Assembly: GCA_016744375.1 (NCBI GenBank) | Contig: JADGEM010000022.1 | Span: forward strand, 1-62,902 | Reading direction: 5' to 3' | From: Gammaproteobacteria bacterium | GTDB taxonomy: Bacteria; Pseudomonadota; Gammaproteobacteria; GRL18 | DNA length: 62,902 nucleotides | Shown: positions 8,760 through 18,360 of the stretch, in pieces | How positions within the stretch are numbered: position 1 is the stretch's first letter | Layout: each line of letters starts with the position of its first letter | The notes under the pieces: generated by a model | What the model saw: only the letters and a program-made list of their open reading frames with translations | Told to the model about the DNA's origin: nothing | Database searches by the model: none | Translations under genes and position numbers: made by a program

Positions 8760-10634
8760 ATGTTATGGAAAACTTCAATGAAATTTCATCAATCTATATT
8801 TTTTAAATTTCTTTTACTCTTTTTTCTACCCTTCTCTTTATATGCAAATAATTTAGCCAGCAATTTCAATGATCATAAAGCCGATACATCCTCTTTTGTC
8901 ACATCACTCACACCGGAAGAGCTAAAATGGCTAGATAAGAATCAATCACTCAACTATGTTTATGATCCAGATTGGGCACCATTCGAATGGAAAAATGACA
9001 TAGGTCAGCATACAGGTATTATTTCAGATATTCTGCATATCATTGAGCATAAAACCGGCATCAATTTAGTCGCTACCAACACTAAAACATGGGAAGAATC
9101 AATAAAACTCGCAAAAAATGCGAAGATAGACATGCTCAGTGCTATCACTATAAACAATGATAGAGAAAAGTATCTAAATTTTACTTCCAAAACTATTTTT
9201 TCTTACCCTGCAGTACTTGTTACAAGATTTACTGATAAAACAGTCTATCTTGACATTAAAAAAGATATTAAAAATAAAAAAATTGGGATAGTTAAAAGCA
9301 GTGGCTTAGGTTCTTATATCAAAGAAAAAAATCCAAATTTGAACTTTATAGAAATTCCTTCCACTAAAGAAGGATTCTCTCTTTTATCAAATAATGAAAT
9401 TGATTTATTTGCAATAAATATGGTGACTGCCCGGTATTTTATTGAAAAAAAAGGATTTAATGATTTAAAAATTGTTTTAAAACTTGATTATACTTATCAC
9501 CTAAAATTAGCAATTATTAAAAAATTACCTCCAGAGGTTATCACTATTTTAGATAAAGTTCTTAATAGTATAAGTGAGGATGAGCTTAATAATATTTTTA
9601 ATAAATGGACTGAAATTTCCACCGTTAAACAGACTGACTGGAAATTTATACTACAGCTCCTCAGTTTTGTTTTTATTCTTTTGCTCTTTTTTTTGTGGAA
9701 TACCAGAAGATTAAAATTAATGGTAAAAAATAGAACAAAAGAACTTAATATCCAAAAAGAAAGGTTATTGGAGGCCCAAAGAATTGCAAATATTGGCCAT
9801 TGGGAATGGGACATCACTCAGAATAGACTCCAATGGTCTGACGAAATTTATCGGATTTTTGGTCTTAACCCAAAAACATTCAAGGTTGATTATGAAGCAT
9901 TTTTAAGTCTCATACATCCAGATGATAAAGATTGGGTAAAAGAAAGTGTTAACAAAGCACTCAACCATGAACAAACTTATGATATAGAGCATCGCATGAT
10001 TTTAATCGATAACTCTGAAAAATTTGTTCGGCAACGGGCTGAAGTTCAATTTGATGAACATGGAAAACCGCTTAGAATGTTAGGTACCGTTCATGATATT
10101 AGCGAACAAAAAAGATTGGAAGCAGAATTAAAACATTTGAGTAATCATGATCCACTAACAGGACTCCCAAATAGAAGGCATCTAGTCATTGACTTTGATT
10201 ATGAGTCAAAAAGAGCCATACGATACAATAGAAAAATGGCTCTTTATTATGTCGACCTGAATAAATTTAAAAAAATTAATGATGAGCTTGGTCATGAAGT
10301 AGGAGATGAGTTATTACAATATATTTCTAATAAAGCAAAAAACTCATTGAGGGAAAATAAAACAATATACAGGGTCGGTGGGGATGAATTCTGTATTCTG
10401 GTTCCAGAATTAAAAAATAAAGATGAATTAATTATGTTAGCTGAAAGAATTATTAAAGATATTTCTAACATTGATCATTTTGGTGGCATGGAAATTGAAA
10501 TAGGTTGTAGTATTGGAATAGCTATTTTCCCTGATAATGGAAAAACATTATCAGGTCTAACATCATCTGCAGACGAAGCAATGTACCTCATAAAAAATTC
10601 AGATAAAGGTAATTTTTGCTTTGCTGAGAAATAA
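8760..10634 (+). CDS. Sensory diguanylate cyclase: SBP_bac_3, TM, PAS, GGDEF
   Basis: The order is signal peptide, periplasmic SBP_bac_3 domain (about 50-285), one transmembrane helix (about 297-315), PAS with a PAC tail (about 340-455) and GGDEF (about 460-620). The catalytic signature is YRVGGDEFCILV, so c-di-GMP synthesis is likely. The RxxD inhibitory site five residues upstream reads RENK, so product inhibition is probably lost. A soluble-ligand signal from the periplasm is inferred. The start could be the ATG at 8760 or the one at 8778 (MKFHQS), which begins directly with the signal peptide. Confidence 0.88.
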   Translation: MLWKTSMKFHQSIFFKFLLLFFLPFSLYANNLASNFNDHKADTSSFVTSLTPEELKWLDKNQSLNYVYDPDWAPFEWKNDIGQHTGIISDILHIIEHKTGINLVATNTKTWEESIKLAKNAKIDMLSAITINNDREKYLNFTSKTIFSYPAVLVTRFTDKTVYLDIKKDIKNKKIGIVKSSGLGSYIKEKNPNLNFIEIPSTKEGFSLLSNNEIDLFAINMVTARYFIEKKGFNDLKIVLKLDYTYHLKLAIIKKLPPEVITILDKVLNSISEDELNNIFNKWTEISTVKQTDWKFILQLLSFVFILLLFFLWNTRRLKLMVKNRTKELNIQKERLLEAQRIANIGHWEWDITQNRLQWSDEIYRIFGLNPKTFKVDYEAFLSLIHPDDKDWVKESVNKALNHEQTYDIEHRMILIDNSEKFVRQRAEVQFDEHGKPLRMLGTVHDISEQKRLEAELKHLSNHDPLTGLPNRRHLVIDFDYESKRAIRYNRKMALYYVDLNKFKKINDELGHEVGDELLQYISNKAKNSLRENKTIYRVGGDEFCILVPELKNKDELIMLAERIIKDISNIDHFGGMEIEIGCSIGIAIFPDNGKTLSGLTSSADEAMYLIKNSDKGNFCFAEK

Positions 10635-10702
10635 CCAAATGAATGGATGTATTCAATTACACATCAAAGATGTTGATTTTAAACAAAAATTTATTTTAGC
10701 AG

Positions 10703-12085
10703 TTAAATTTGTCGTGCTCGAAAAGTACGCCCTTTCATTTTCCCGTCCGTTATTTTTCTTAATGCGTACTGAGCCACATCACGATTCACGGCAACATAGG
10801 CCTTATTAGGAAAGAGTTGAATTTTACCCACTTGCTTTCCGGTAATGCCATTTTTACCTGTCAGTGCACCAAGAATATCTCCCGGTCTGAGCTTTTGTTT
10901 TTTCCCGCCGTCAATTTGCAATGTCACCATAATTGGCTGATAAATGGGTTTATCCAGTTGGTTGATGGATGGTATTGGTTCAGGTTCAATGGTCGTTTGC
11001 AAAAAATCTTCCAATTTCGCCAGTTTGAATTTTTCTTTTTCGGTAATAATGGTTAAGGCAATTCCTTTATTGCCTGCTCGGCCCGTTCGGCCTATCCGGT
11101 GAACATGGACTTCAATCTCACGAGCAATTTGATAATTAATTACCGCATCCAATGATTCAATATCCAGACCTCGGGCAGCCACGTCTGTGGCAACCAGAAT
11201 AGAGATGCTTTTATTAACAAAACGAACCAGCGTCTGATCACGATCTCGCTGTTCCATATCACCATGCAGAGCCATGACACTAAAACCAAAGTTACTGAGT
11301 TCATCAGCCACTTCCTGTGTCTCAACCTTAGTGTTACAGAACACGACAGAAGATTCTGGCTGATACTTTTGTAGTAAGAGCCGCAATACTGTCAAGCGGT
11401 GTGAATTATCATCTGCTTTAAATACATGCTGCTGTATAGTGGCACAATCATGGGTTGATTTAACCTGAACAGTGACAGGCTGTTTCATTATGCGTTTAGC
11501 TATCGTTTTAATTGGATCAGGGAATGTTGCACTGAACATAAGAGTTTGTCTGTTCTTTGAGACACACTCAATAATATTATCCAGTTGTGATTGAAAACCC
11601 ATTTCTAACATCCGGTCGGCTTCATCGAGTACCAGAAGGTTAACATCACCCAAGGCCAGAGTCCCTTTGCCAAGGTGATCTTCAATTCGCCCCGGAGTAC
11701 CAACAATAATATGTGCACCATGTTCCAGAGAACCAACCTGCGGTCCAAAAGGCATGCCGCCACAAAGAGTAAGCACTTTAATATTATGAATAGAACGCCC
11801 AAGTCGTCTTATTTCTTTTGCCACTTGATCAGCCAGTTCACGAGTTGGACAGAGTATTAATGACTGAATACGAAAACGTTTTACATTAAGCTTCTCTAAT
11901 ACCCCCAAACCAAAGGCCGCTGTTTTTCCTGATCCAGTCTGTCCCTGTGCAATGACATCATTTCCTTTTAAAATAGGTGGTAAGCTTTGTTGCTGAATGG
12001 CTGTCATTGATTGAAACCCAAGTGTCTTCAGGTTTTCAAGTAAAGCAGGTTGCAGTTTAAGGCAAGAAAAATCGGTCTGTTTCAA
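10703..12085 (-). CDS. dbpA: ATP-dependent RNA helicase DbpA
   Basis: DbpA is the DEAD-box helicase that acts on 23S rRNA helix 92 during 50S subunit assembly. The 460-residue protein shows the Q motif (FQSMTAIQQQSLP), motif I (GQTGSGKT), DEAD (VLDEADRMLEMGF), SAT (MFSATFPD) and HRIGRTGR. The C-terminal DbpA RNA-binding domain (about 385-460) contains GDILGALTGKNGITGKQVGK, which distinguishes DbpA from other DEAD proteins. It is convergent with the cyclase gene and separated from it by 68 bp. Confidence 0.95.
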   Translation of the reverse strand: MKQTDFSCLKLQPALLENLKTLGFQSMTAIQQQSLPPILKGNDVIAQGQTGSGKTAAFGLGVLEKLNVKRFRIQSLILCPTRELADQVAKEIRRLGRSIHNIKVLTLCGGMPFGPQVGSLEHGAHIIVGTPGRIEDHLGKGTLALGDVNLLVLDEADRMLEMGFQSQLDNIIECVSKNRQTLMFSATFPDPIKTIAKRIMKQPVTVQVKSTHDCATIQQHVFKADDNSHRLTVLRLLLQKYQPESSVVFCNTKVETQEVADELSNFGFSVMALHGDMEQRDRDQTLVRFVNKSISILVATDVAARGLDIESLDAVINYQIAREIEVHVHRIGRTGRAGNKGIALTIITEKEKFKLAKLEDFLQTTIEPEPIPSINQLDKPIYQPIMVTLQIDGGKKQKLRPGDILGALTGKNGITGKQVGKIQLFPNKAYVAVNRDVAQYALRKITDGKMKGRTFRARQI

Positions 12086-12197
12086 GAGAACTGTCCTTTT
12101 TTATACAGTATTGTGATGGCCAGAAGGATAACACTCACAACCAGTTCTGTCACAAAAAAGTTGAGTGATTCAGTGAGTCGGGGGTCGATGTAGCGGA

Positions 12198-12638
12198 TTA
12201 TTTCATTTTTTTCTGCCAGAGTTTCAGCTCATGGCTATCGTAAGAAATGTTTTTATAATGGCTGGGGTGTGTCATTTGGTAGAGCCCTGTTGAGCCAGGA
12301 ATTGCTTTAAGAAACCATAAACCCGATTGCCCAGGTTTAAAAAAAAACATATCACTACTCAGTGGTACATTTTTATTATAGCGCTTAATAAAAATAAGCT
12401 CTGAAGAAACTTTGCCCTTAAGCAGTTGTATTGGGCGTAAAACCCCAAGATTCATTTGAAACTCTTTGTCCGCTATTTCTATCGCCGACTCACCCTGATA
12501 TTGTGCATAAACAATAACATTCGATTCTTTTATCAAACCTTCTTCAGTTTTTGCTGCTGACCAGTAAGACACCGTATTTTCTGAAAGAGAAAAGACAATA
12601 AAAAAAATAAACAGTCTGACAAAGAGTCTGTTAAACAT
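12198..12638 (-). CDS. Small secreted protein of unknown function, paired with the matrixin gene
   Basis: This 146-residue product begins with a hydrophobic signal-like segment (RLFVRLFIFFIVFSLS). The remainder is beta-rich, with motifs such as ESNVIVYAQYQGES and LLKGKVSSELIFIKRY, reminiscent of small secreted beta-barrel proteins but not assigned. It lies 26 bp downstream of the metalloprotease gene on the same strand, so the two are probably co-transcribed. A role as inhibitor or accessory of the protease is only a guess from position. Confidence 0.6.
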   Translation of the reverse strand: MFNRLFVRLFIFFIVFSLSENTVSYWSAAKTEEGLIKESNVIVYAQYQGESAIEIADKEFQMNLGVLRPIQLLKGKVSSELIFIKRYNKNVPLSSDMFFFKPGQSGLWFLKAIPGSTGLYQMTHPSHYKNISYDSHELKLWQKKMK

Positions 12639-12664
12639 AGCTTCTCTTCAAATAAGTTTTTTAA

Positions 12665-13393
12665 CTAAGTCTTATTTGATTTGCTAAACCGATAGCTGAG
12701 AATTCCAGCAAGAAAAAGGAATAAGGTCGCTGGAGCAGGTACGCCATGAGGAGGCGGGGGTGGGAGTATAGCTCGCTCTCCATAGAGTGTCTGGATTCCA
12801 GCAATATCGTCAGCCAGTAAGCCTCCAAATTCGGCATACACAGGATTCATTACCGCTAGCCCAACCGATTCATGTGCCAGACCTAAAGCATGACCAATTT
12901 CATGTAACGCAACAGTAAAAATATCAAAGAAGCCGTCAAACGTTCCGTCTAGTCCAATTTCCCAATTTTCATCAAGGTCAAAGTGAATATCACCTGCGGC
13001 GGTATTACCGTTTACAGGAGGAAAATAGCCATGCGCTAAAGCTCCAAACGGGCCATCAAAACTTTCCCCCGCAAAACGTATGTCACCAGAGGAGCCAGGA
13101 GCATTCCAGTCTTCACCACCATCAGACACAAGATTAAACGTTAAATCGGCCACTGCTGCCCAGGTATCAAACGCCCGTGCAATTTCATCTTCGAAGCCAG
13201 CCGGCATAAAGCTTGAGAGTGATGAGCAGAGCCCATTATCACAGTTCTCTCCTCCATTCATGAAACTATAGGTTATGGTCGCACCGGTACCCAGAGTAGG
13301 ATCACCCCATTTACCTGGACTTGAAGGACCGATAACAAAGGCACTGGAAATACTTGGCAGTATAAATAATAATAAAAACATTAGATGTTTCAT
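12665..13393 (-). CDS. Matrixin-like zinc metalloprotease with PEP-CTERM sorting tail
   Basis: The 242-residue protein has a signal peptide (cleavage near SSA), then a metzincin catalytic domain with the zinc motif HEIGHALGLAHE (HExxHxxGxxH) and a downstream Met-turn (VMNPVY). The C-terminus has a PEP-CTERM-like signal: VPAPATLFLFLAGILSY followed by a basic tail. The PAP variant replaces the usual PEP. Family knowledge predicts secretion and processing by an exosortase, which is not in this window. It probably heads a two-gene operon with 12198-12638. Confidence 0.85.
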   Translation of the reverse strand: MKHLMFLLLFILPSISSAFVIGPSSPGKWGDPTLGTGATITYSFMNGGENCDNGLCSSLSSFMPAGFEDEIARAFDTWAAVADLTFNLVSDGGEDWNAPGSSGDIRFAGESFDGPFGALAHGYFPPVNGNTAAGDIHFDLDENWEIGLDGTFDGFFDIFTVALHEIGHALGLAHESVGLAVMNPVYAEFGGLLADDIAGIQTLYGERAILPPPPPHGVPAPATLFLFLAGILSYRFSKSNKT

Positions 13394-13791
13394 AATTGAA
13401 TTCCATTTAAAAATAAAAATTAATGTTATTGTCTTAAATTTTGAGCAATAAAAGACTTTCGAAATTGCTCCGGAAGAGGAGCTAAAGTTAAATCTAATAG
13501 GTATTTCATCCCATCAGAACCATACCACCAAGCATTAACTTGTCGATCCATTATAATTATTATTATTATTTTAACAATAGGGAATGAGAAACATTTGCAT
13601 CTACACGTATAAAAAATGACTTTTTTTCTATATTTTTGACACAGTTCATAAGTTTCACCCATAAAAAAACCTGATAGCCTGCTTTTCAGATGAAAAGAAA
13701 CTATCAGGCTTGTAACACCTTAAAGTACGCCAAGCCGAAAAAGGAGGGGACTCAGCGCAACACCCAAAGCTCGCTAGAGCTAAGTGTGCAA
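13394..13791. other. Intergenic region downstream of the idr operon
   Basis: This 398-bp stretch contains the likely idr terminator (13670-13708) and a simple ATT run near 13555-13572. The 78-codon open frame at 13426-13662 is not supported (see rejected items). Confidence 0.5.
13670..13708 (-). terminator. Intrinsic terminator of the idr operon
   Basis: The stem CCTGATAG/CTATCAGG (13670-13677 with 13701-13708) contains an inner stem (13682-13688 with 13691-13697). On the minus strand it is followed by seven T residues. It lies about 85 nt past the idrA stop codon. Confidence 0.8.
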
Positions 13792-16488
13792 TCAGGTAAT
13801 GTTACGTGGTGCAAAGGACATGCCACGGAAGTCTTTCTTGAACTCAGACTCACCGATCTTCTTGATTTTAGCCACACCCATTTTGTAATTGTAGTTACCT
13901 GAAATATTATCAGGAACACGAATTGTTAATGAGTTGGTAGGCTGCTTCATATCAAGGAAGTTACCATACATCGCACCCTTCTTAGTCGTAGGTGTAACGA
14001 TAACAACTGCCGAGATAGATGCTTTATCAAGTTTGATATGGCCATTCTTCATCAGTTCAGAGAACTGGAAGTCCTTACCATGGACTCCAAGAATAGTATC
14101 TTTGAATACAGGCACACGATCAGAATACATCATAACGATATCACCTGACTCAATACCACGCTTCTTAGCATCATCCGGGTGAAGTTCAACCCAGTTTCCA
14201 GGCCAACGCTGCATGATGTATTCACGACGCTCGACATCATCAAAACCTGACTGCCAGACTTCGTTAACACGACCATTACTGACCCATAACTCGTCTTTCT
14301 TAGGTGATAACCATTCCCATAGGTCGCCAAACAGGCTCCATGGATGTTTCTGAAGGTTAATTTTACCCGTCTGAGAATTAAAGTGAGTCATCTTCTTGCC
14401 GTAACGATTTTCTTTCACAGGACCATTAGAGAGTCCCATTGCAGTAAATTGTTTTTCGCCAACGGTGGTGTCATGAAGACGCTTGGTGCCATACAACATA
14501 CCGGTTTTGTAGTTGTACATAGTAGGTCCCTGAATACCATCAGTACCCATTTCACCCATTTTCTGATGCAGAGTTTTGCCTTCAATATGCGCCGCAACTT
14601 TAACCATATGGAATGCTTTACGCCCCTTACGACTAAAGCGTGATGCTTCTTCTGCCACTTCGTTCGAAGTTTTCCAGTCAAAACCATCAAAGCCCATTTT
14701 ACGAGCCAGTAGAGAGATAATCTCCCAATCTGGTTTTGCTTCACCCGGTGCATCACTGAATGCCTGATACAAGCGCAGACGACGTTCACCATTTGCACGC
14801 ATGAAATCAACTTCACCCCAGGTTGCCGCAGGGAATACAATATCCGCAAACTTGGCACCGATGGGATCACGCAGATAGATGTCCTGGTTAATCACTACCA
14901 TACCACCGGAATCTGCACGTTTTTTCAGTGTGGCAATAATATCGGCTTTGTTATTTGATTTAACCTGATTAGGATTCTTAACCACAAGTTCTTCAAACTT
15001 AGCAGCCAGACCTTGTGAGCCAGTCATAGACTGAATCCAGGTTGTACCAATAACATGAGCAAAACGAGTATGCCCGGAATACATCCATCTGTCGGTGTCC
15101 AACGCCTGACGACGACGACCCGGCACTTTCTGCGCAGACTTATTACGAGGATAACCACCGCCTTTCTGACCACCACGCTGGTGACCACCAAAACGACCAA
15201 CAACCTGACCTGGACGACCACCTGCACCACAGATAGTTGCTAAAGAACTAATGGCATTGGTGTTACCCGTATTATTTGACCAGTAGAAGCCTTTCTCAAT
15301 GCCGATTGAAGTCTTAGGGCGCTTGCCATTGACTGGCTTCGCTAACCATTCAGCTGCCTGATAGATTTTCTTAACATCGATACCCGCTTTTTTAGCAGCA
15401 GACTTAGGATCATACTCTTCTTGCTTAAGATTCCACTTCTTGTAGTCTTCATAACCCTTGGTCTGGAATTTACCCCAAGTTGTACGCCACTGCCAGGGAG
15501 TATTACGAGTACCCTGACCGAAGCCTGAACTGGATTCCCACTTACTATTGACCCACTTCTTGATCCAGTCTGAATCTTCCCAGCCGTTTTGCATAATGAT
15601 ACGTGCAATGGCACCAAGAACCAGAGTGTCAGAACCAGGGAACACATCAAGATGTAAACCACCCATCTTCTTAATATAAGCAATACCTGCTGTTTCACGA
15701 GGATTCAAACAAATCACTTTCATACCGTTAGCAATACCCGGCATGATATGCTGAGTGAACAGAACCGTCTTAGTTTCATACGGGTCAGTACCACAAATCA
15801 TCAGTGTTTCAGCTGAACCCCAGTCATCATAGCTTGGTCCGAAGTTATCAAAACCAGCATCACGGAAACCCGGAGTAGATGTTACATCCGCAGGTGTATC
15901 GTGGAAGGTGAAGTTAGGCGTGTTGACATGGCGTAATGCATACTTGGTAATTGCATAAGTATTCTCAATATACTGATATGAGAATGTCTTAATAGCATAA
16001 GCAGCTTCACCATGCTCCTGAAGAACATGATTACCCACTTCGGCAGCAATTTCTATGGCATCATCCCATGACATAGGTGTCAGAACACCATTGATACGAA
16101 CCAGAGGTGTCTTTAAACGATCCTTGGTTTTAGTGTCTTTGTTATAACATTTCTGTGCTAACAAACCACCACGGATTGAAGAGTCTCCATTGGTATTAAC
16201 AAAGTTGGTGTCTTTGTCAGGAATGATCACCACATTATGCTTTTTACCCTTATAAGTACAGGTATTATGCTGAGATGGTGCAACCCACTCTTGCAGCATA
16301 TTGGATGGAAAATCAATACCAAAAGCATTTTCAGACGCTTTCATTCCACCGTCTTTGCCATTCGCAGGCCAACGATATACTTTGTAACCACATGCAACAA
16401 TACAATAATCACAAGCAGTCGTCATGACGTCTGCATCCTTAGGTGGTATTGGCGCATGATCTTTTGATTGATAATAGTCTATAGTCAT
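13792..16488 (-). CDS. idrA: Iodate reductase-type molybdoenzyme catalytic subunit (AioA-like)
   Basis: This 898-residue member of the DMSO-reductase superfamily is closest in layout to arsenite oxidase AioA and iodate reductase IdrA. C26, C29 and C33 (CDYCIVAC) bind an Fe-S cluster; there is no fourth cysteine, and the SSIRGG segment near residue 84 matches the serine position of a [3Fe-4S] cluster. A GRFGGHQRGG segment near residue 433 lies where AioA has its RxGGHQ substrate loop. There is no Tat signal, so export would be by hitch-hiking on the Rieske partner. I favour IdrA because two di-haem peroxidase genes sit in the same operon, as known for idrABP1P2 and not for aioBA. The stop is TGA; the start has an AGGAG site. 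Confidence 0.85.
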   Translation of the reverse strand: MTIDYYQSKDHAPIPPKDADVMTTACDYCIVACGYKVYRWPANGKDGGMKASENAFGIDFPSNMLQEWVAPSQHNTCTYKGKKHNVVIIPDKDTNFVNTNGDSSIRGGLLAQKCYNKDTKTKDRLKTPLVRINGVLTPMSWDDAIEIAAEVGNHVLQEHGEAAYAIKTFSYQYIENTYAITKYALRHVNTPNFTFHDTPADVTSTPGFRDAGFDNFGPSYDDWGSAETLMICGTDPYETKTVLFTQHIMPGIANGMKVICLNPRETAGIAYIKKMGGLHLDVFPGSDTLVLGAIARIIMQNGWEDSDWIKKWVNSKWESSSGFGQGTRNTPWQWRTTWGKFQTKGYEDYKKWNLKQEEYDPKSAAKKAGIDVKKIYQAAEWLAKPVNGKRPKTSIGIEKGFYWSNNTGNTNAISSLATICGAGGRPGQVVGRFGGHQRGGQKGGGYPRNKSAQKVPGRRRQALDTDRWMYSGHTRFAHVIGTTWIQSMTGSQGLAAKFEELVVKNPNQVKSNNKADIIATLKKRADSGGMVVINQDIYLRDPIGAKFADIVFPAATWGEVDFMRANGERRLRLYQAFSDAPGEAKPDWEIISLLARKMGFDGFDWKTSNEVAEEASRFSRKGRKAFHMVKVAAHIEGKTLHQKMGEMGTDGIQGPTMYNYKTGMLYGTKRLHDTTVGEKQFTAMGLSNGPVKENRYGKKMTHFNSQTGKINLQKHPWSLFGDLWEWLSPKKDELWVSNGRVNEVWQSGFDDVERREYIMQRWPGNWVELHPDDAKKRGIESGDIVMMYSDRVPVFKDTILGVHGKDFQFSELMKNGHIKLDKASISAVVIVTPTTKKGAMYGNFLDMKQPTNSLTIRVPDNISGNYNYKMGVAKIKKIGESEFKKDFRGMSFAPRNIT

Positions 16489-16497
16489 TACTTTCTC

Positions 16498-17082
16498 CTA
16501 TGCGCTCAAGTTATCTTGACGACCAAACAGCAGTCCCATGATACCAACGGCGTAAACATTATCACCTTCTACTTCAAGCAGAACCTGAGGCAGACTCTGA
16601 TAAGCCTGACCAGATACGATGATACCATGGCGTCTTAAATCATATGTTGATAAGTGCAGTGGGCATTGGCCCATAACTCTTTGATCACCCACATGCTTAT
16701 AAGTATTCTGCAATGGACCACCCTGGTGAGTGCACATATAACTGAAAGCAACCACATCACGTTTGGCACCAACACCACCGCCCGCTTGGACATTACCCAT
16801 TTTAACAATCATAGCCTGAGAGTTTTTACCCTCATCAGGATAGTTAAAGTTAACTGGCTGGTGATCTTTCAATTCACTCAGTTTGGCAACCAGCTTACGA
16901 GGATAACCCTGTACACTTGCTTTGCGTGTTTCAGCCTGAGCAGTTCCCGCAAACAAAGTAATCGATACTGTACTTGCCGCAGCGGCAGAACCGCCACTAT
17001 ACATTAAGAACTTACGGCGATTCAGCATACACTTGCCATGGGCTTGTGCCGACTGATCCTTTTCTTTAGTTAAGTCACTCAT
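16498..17082 (-). CDS. idrB: Rieske [2Fe-2S] subunit, Tat-exported (IdrB/AioB-like)
   Basis: The 194-residue protein starts with a twin-arginine signal (NRRKFLM, R22-R23, then an A/S-rich hydrophobic stretch ending TAQA). The Rieske ligands are C117/H119 (CTHQGG) and C140/H143 (CPLH). It would pass electrons between the molybdenum subunit and a periplasmic c-type carrier. The start codon overlaps the stop of the upstream cytochrome gene (ATGA) and has a GGAGG site inside that gene; idrA follows after 9 bp. B preceding A matches the order in aioBA. Confidence 0.88.
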   Translation of the reverse strand: MSDLTKEKDQSAQAHGKCMLNRRKFLMYSGGSAAAASTVSITLFAGTAQAETRKASVQGYPRKLVAKLSELKDHQPVNFNYPDEGKNSQAMIVKMGNVQAGGGVGAKRDVVAFSYMCTHQGGPLQNTYKHVGDQRVMGQCPLHLSTYDLRRHGIIVSGQAYQSLPQVLLEVEGDNVYAVGIMGLLFGRQDNLSA

Positions 17083-18341
17083 TTTTTTGCCTCCTTAAGT
17101 TCTTCTAAAGTAAACAAGGGTGCGTACTCAGGAAGTTCAGGCTTATCCATCAGGATTTCATCACCAGAGAACGACTCAATAAATGCCACCAGATCCGCTT
17201 TCTCATCATCATTTAAACCCAGAGGCTTAATTTTTTCTGATTTGGTTTTAGGCCAGCCTGTGGTACGACCGTCTTCATCAAAACCACCGGCATTGTAGAA
17301 GTCGACCACTTCTTCCAATGTGTAGAACGCGCCATTGTGCATATATGGTGCAGTATACATGGTGTAACGTAATGATGGGGTACGGAACTTACCTTTGTCC
17401 CACTTGTTCTTACCGCGGAAATAAGCACCGGGGTCAGCTTTGGCGGTACGATAAAGTTCTTCATTTGAACCTTTTGCATAAAGCTCAAAACGGAAGGTAA
17501 TTTGTGCTAAACCATCTTCTTCCCAACGTTTTGCAGGGGGAACGCCGATATTATAGAACTCCATATTTGAAGCCAGGGCACCATTATGGCACTGGATACA
17601 TCCTGCTTTTCCTTCAAATAATGCTTTACCACGAACCTGCTCTTCGCTTAGAGCGCCCTTGTTACCATTCAGATACTTGTCAATCGGTGTATCGTGCTGG
17701 TTAATAGTACGCTCAAATGAAGCAATAGCACGCCATGCATTTTTGATTCTTGGTGAGTCATCACCAAAGACTTCATTGAAACGCTTTTTGTACTCAGGGA
17801 TAAGAGCCAGACGAGCCGTCATAATGTCATTTTCACCGTTACCCGCAACACCACCTTTTGCAGCAGATGGCGCCTGTGCTTCCAGAGATGGGACAGAGTT
17901 TGCCCAAAAACTACCCGGATAATAACCCGAGTTCATAATAGACTGGCTATTTCTCCAGTGAACGGTTCCCGGATAACCCCGTGAAAAGTCTTCCGCCCAT
18001 GCCCAACCCTGTGAGGGATCATGACAACTGGCACATGAGATAGACGCATCACCACCGAGTCTTGGATCAAAGAATAATAATTTTCCCAGTTCAACTTTGG
18101 CATCAGTTTGCTTGTTGTCTGCTGGAATCGGGGGATTAGCAGGTAATGGAGCCAATGGCGCATTACCTGTTGAAGAGGCATTTGCAGCGACAGCAGTTTG
18201 AGAAACTGCACTTAATGTCCCTTTAAAGCCTTCTTCAGATTTTGCACTCGTACTTTCACAGCCTTGAAGCATTGCCATTGAAACAGCAATCGCTAGTGTA
18301 CCGGCTATGTAAGGAGCACCTGTTTTAATCAGTGTTTTCAT
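17079..18341 (-). CDS. idrP: Di-haem cytochrome c peroxidase-family lipoprotein (IdrP1/IdrP2 type)
   Basis: This 420-residue MauG/CCP-type protein has two CxxCH haem motifs (C103-H107 and C248-H252). Conserved peroxidase-family segments are ELGKLLFFDPRLGGD and TAPYMHNGAFYTLEEVV. The N-terminus carries a lipobox (MLQGC, C28), so it is probably anchored as a lipoprotein, unlike its partner gene. In the iodate-reductase model the two peroxidase subunits remove peroxide or help complete reduction; that role is taken from the literature, not seen here. Which of P1 or P2 it is cannot be decided from sequence alone. It overlaps idrB by 4 bp. Confidence 0.82.
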   Translation of the reverse strand: MKTLIKTGAPYIAGTLAIAVSMAMLQGCESTSAKSEEGFKGTLSAVSQTAVAANASSTGNAPLAPLPANPPIPADNKQTDAKVELGKLLFFDPRLGGDASISCASCHDPSQGWAWAEDFSRGYPGTVHWRNSQSIMNSGYYPGSFWANSVPSLEAQAPSAAKGGVAGNGENDIMTARLALIPEYKKRFNEVFGDDSPRIKNAWRAIASFERTINQHDTPIDKYLNGNKGALSEEQVRGKALFEGKAGCIQCHNGALASNMEFYNIGVPPAKRWEEDGLAQITFRFELYAKGSNEELYRTAKADPGAYFRGKNKWDKGKFRTPSLRYTMYTAPYMHNGAFYTLEEVVDFYNAGGFDEDGRTTGWPKTKSEKIKPLGLNDDEKADLVAFIESFSGDEILMDKPELPEYAPLFTLEELKEAKK

Positions 18342-18360
18342 ACATTAATTCTCCTGGATG

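Noticed and set aside
13426..13662. 78-codon minus-strand open frame.
   Set aside because: It spans an ATT simple repeat giving a poly-isoleucine run, overlaps the idr terminator region and has no ribosome site.
13792..17082. Arsenite oxidase aioBA.
   Set aside because: The Rieske and molybdenum subunits fit, but two di-haem peroxidases in the same operon are characteristic of idr and not of aio, and no arsenic genes are nearby. Kept as an alternative.
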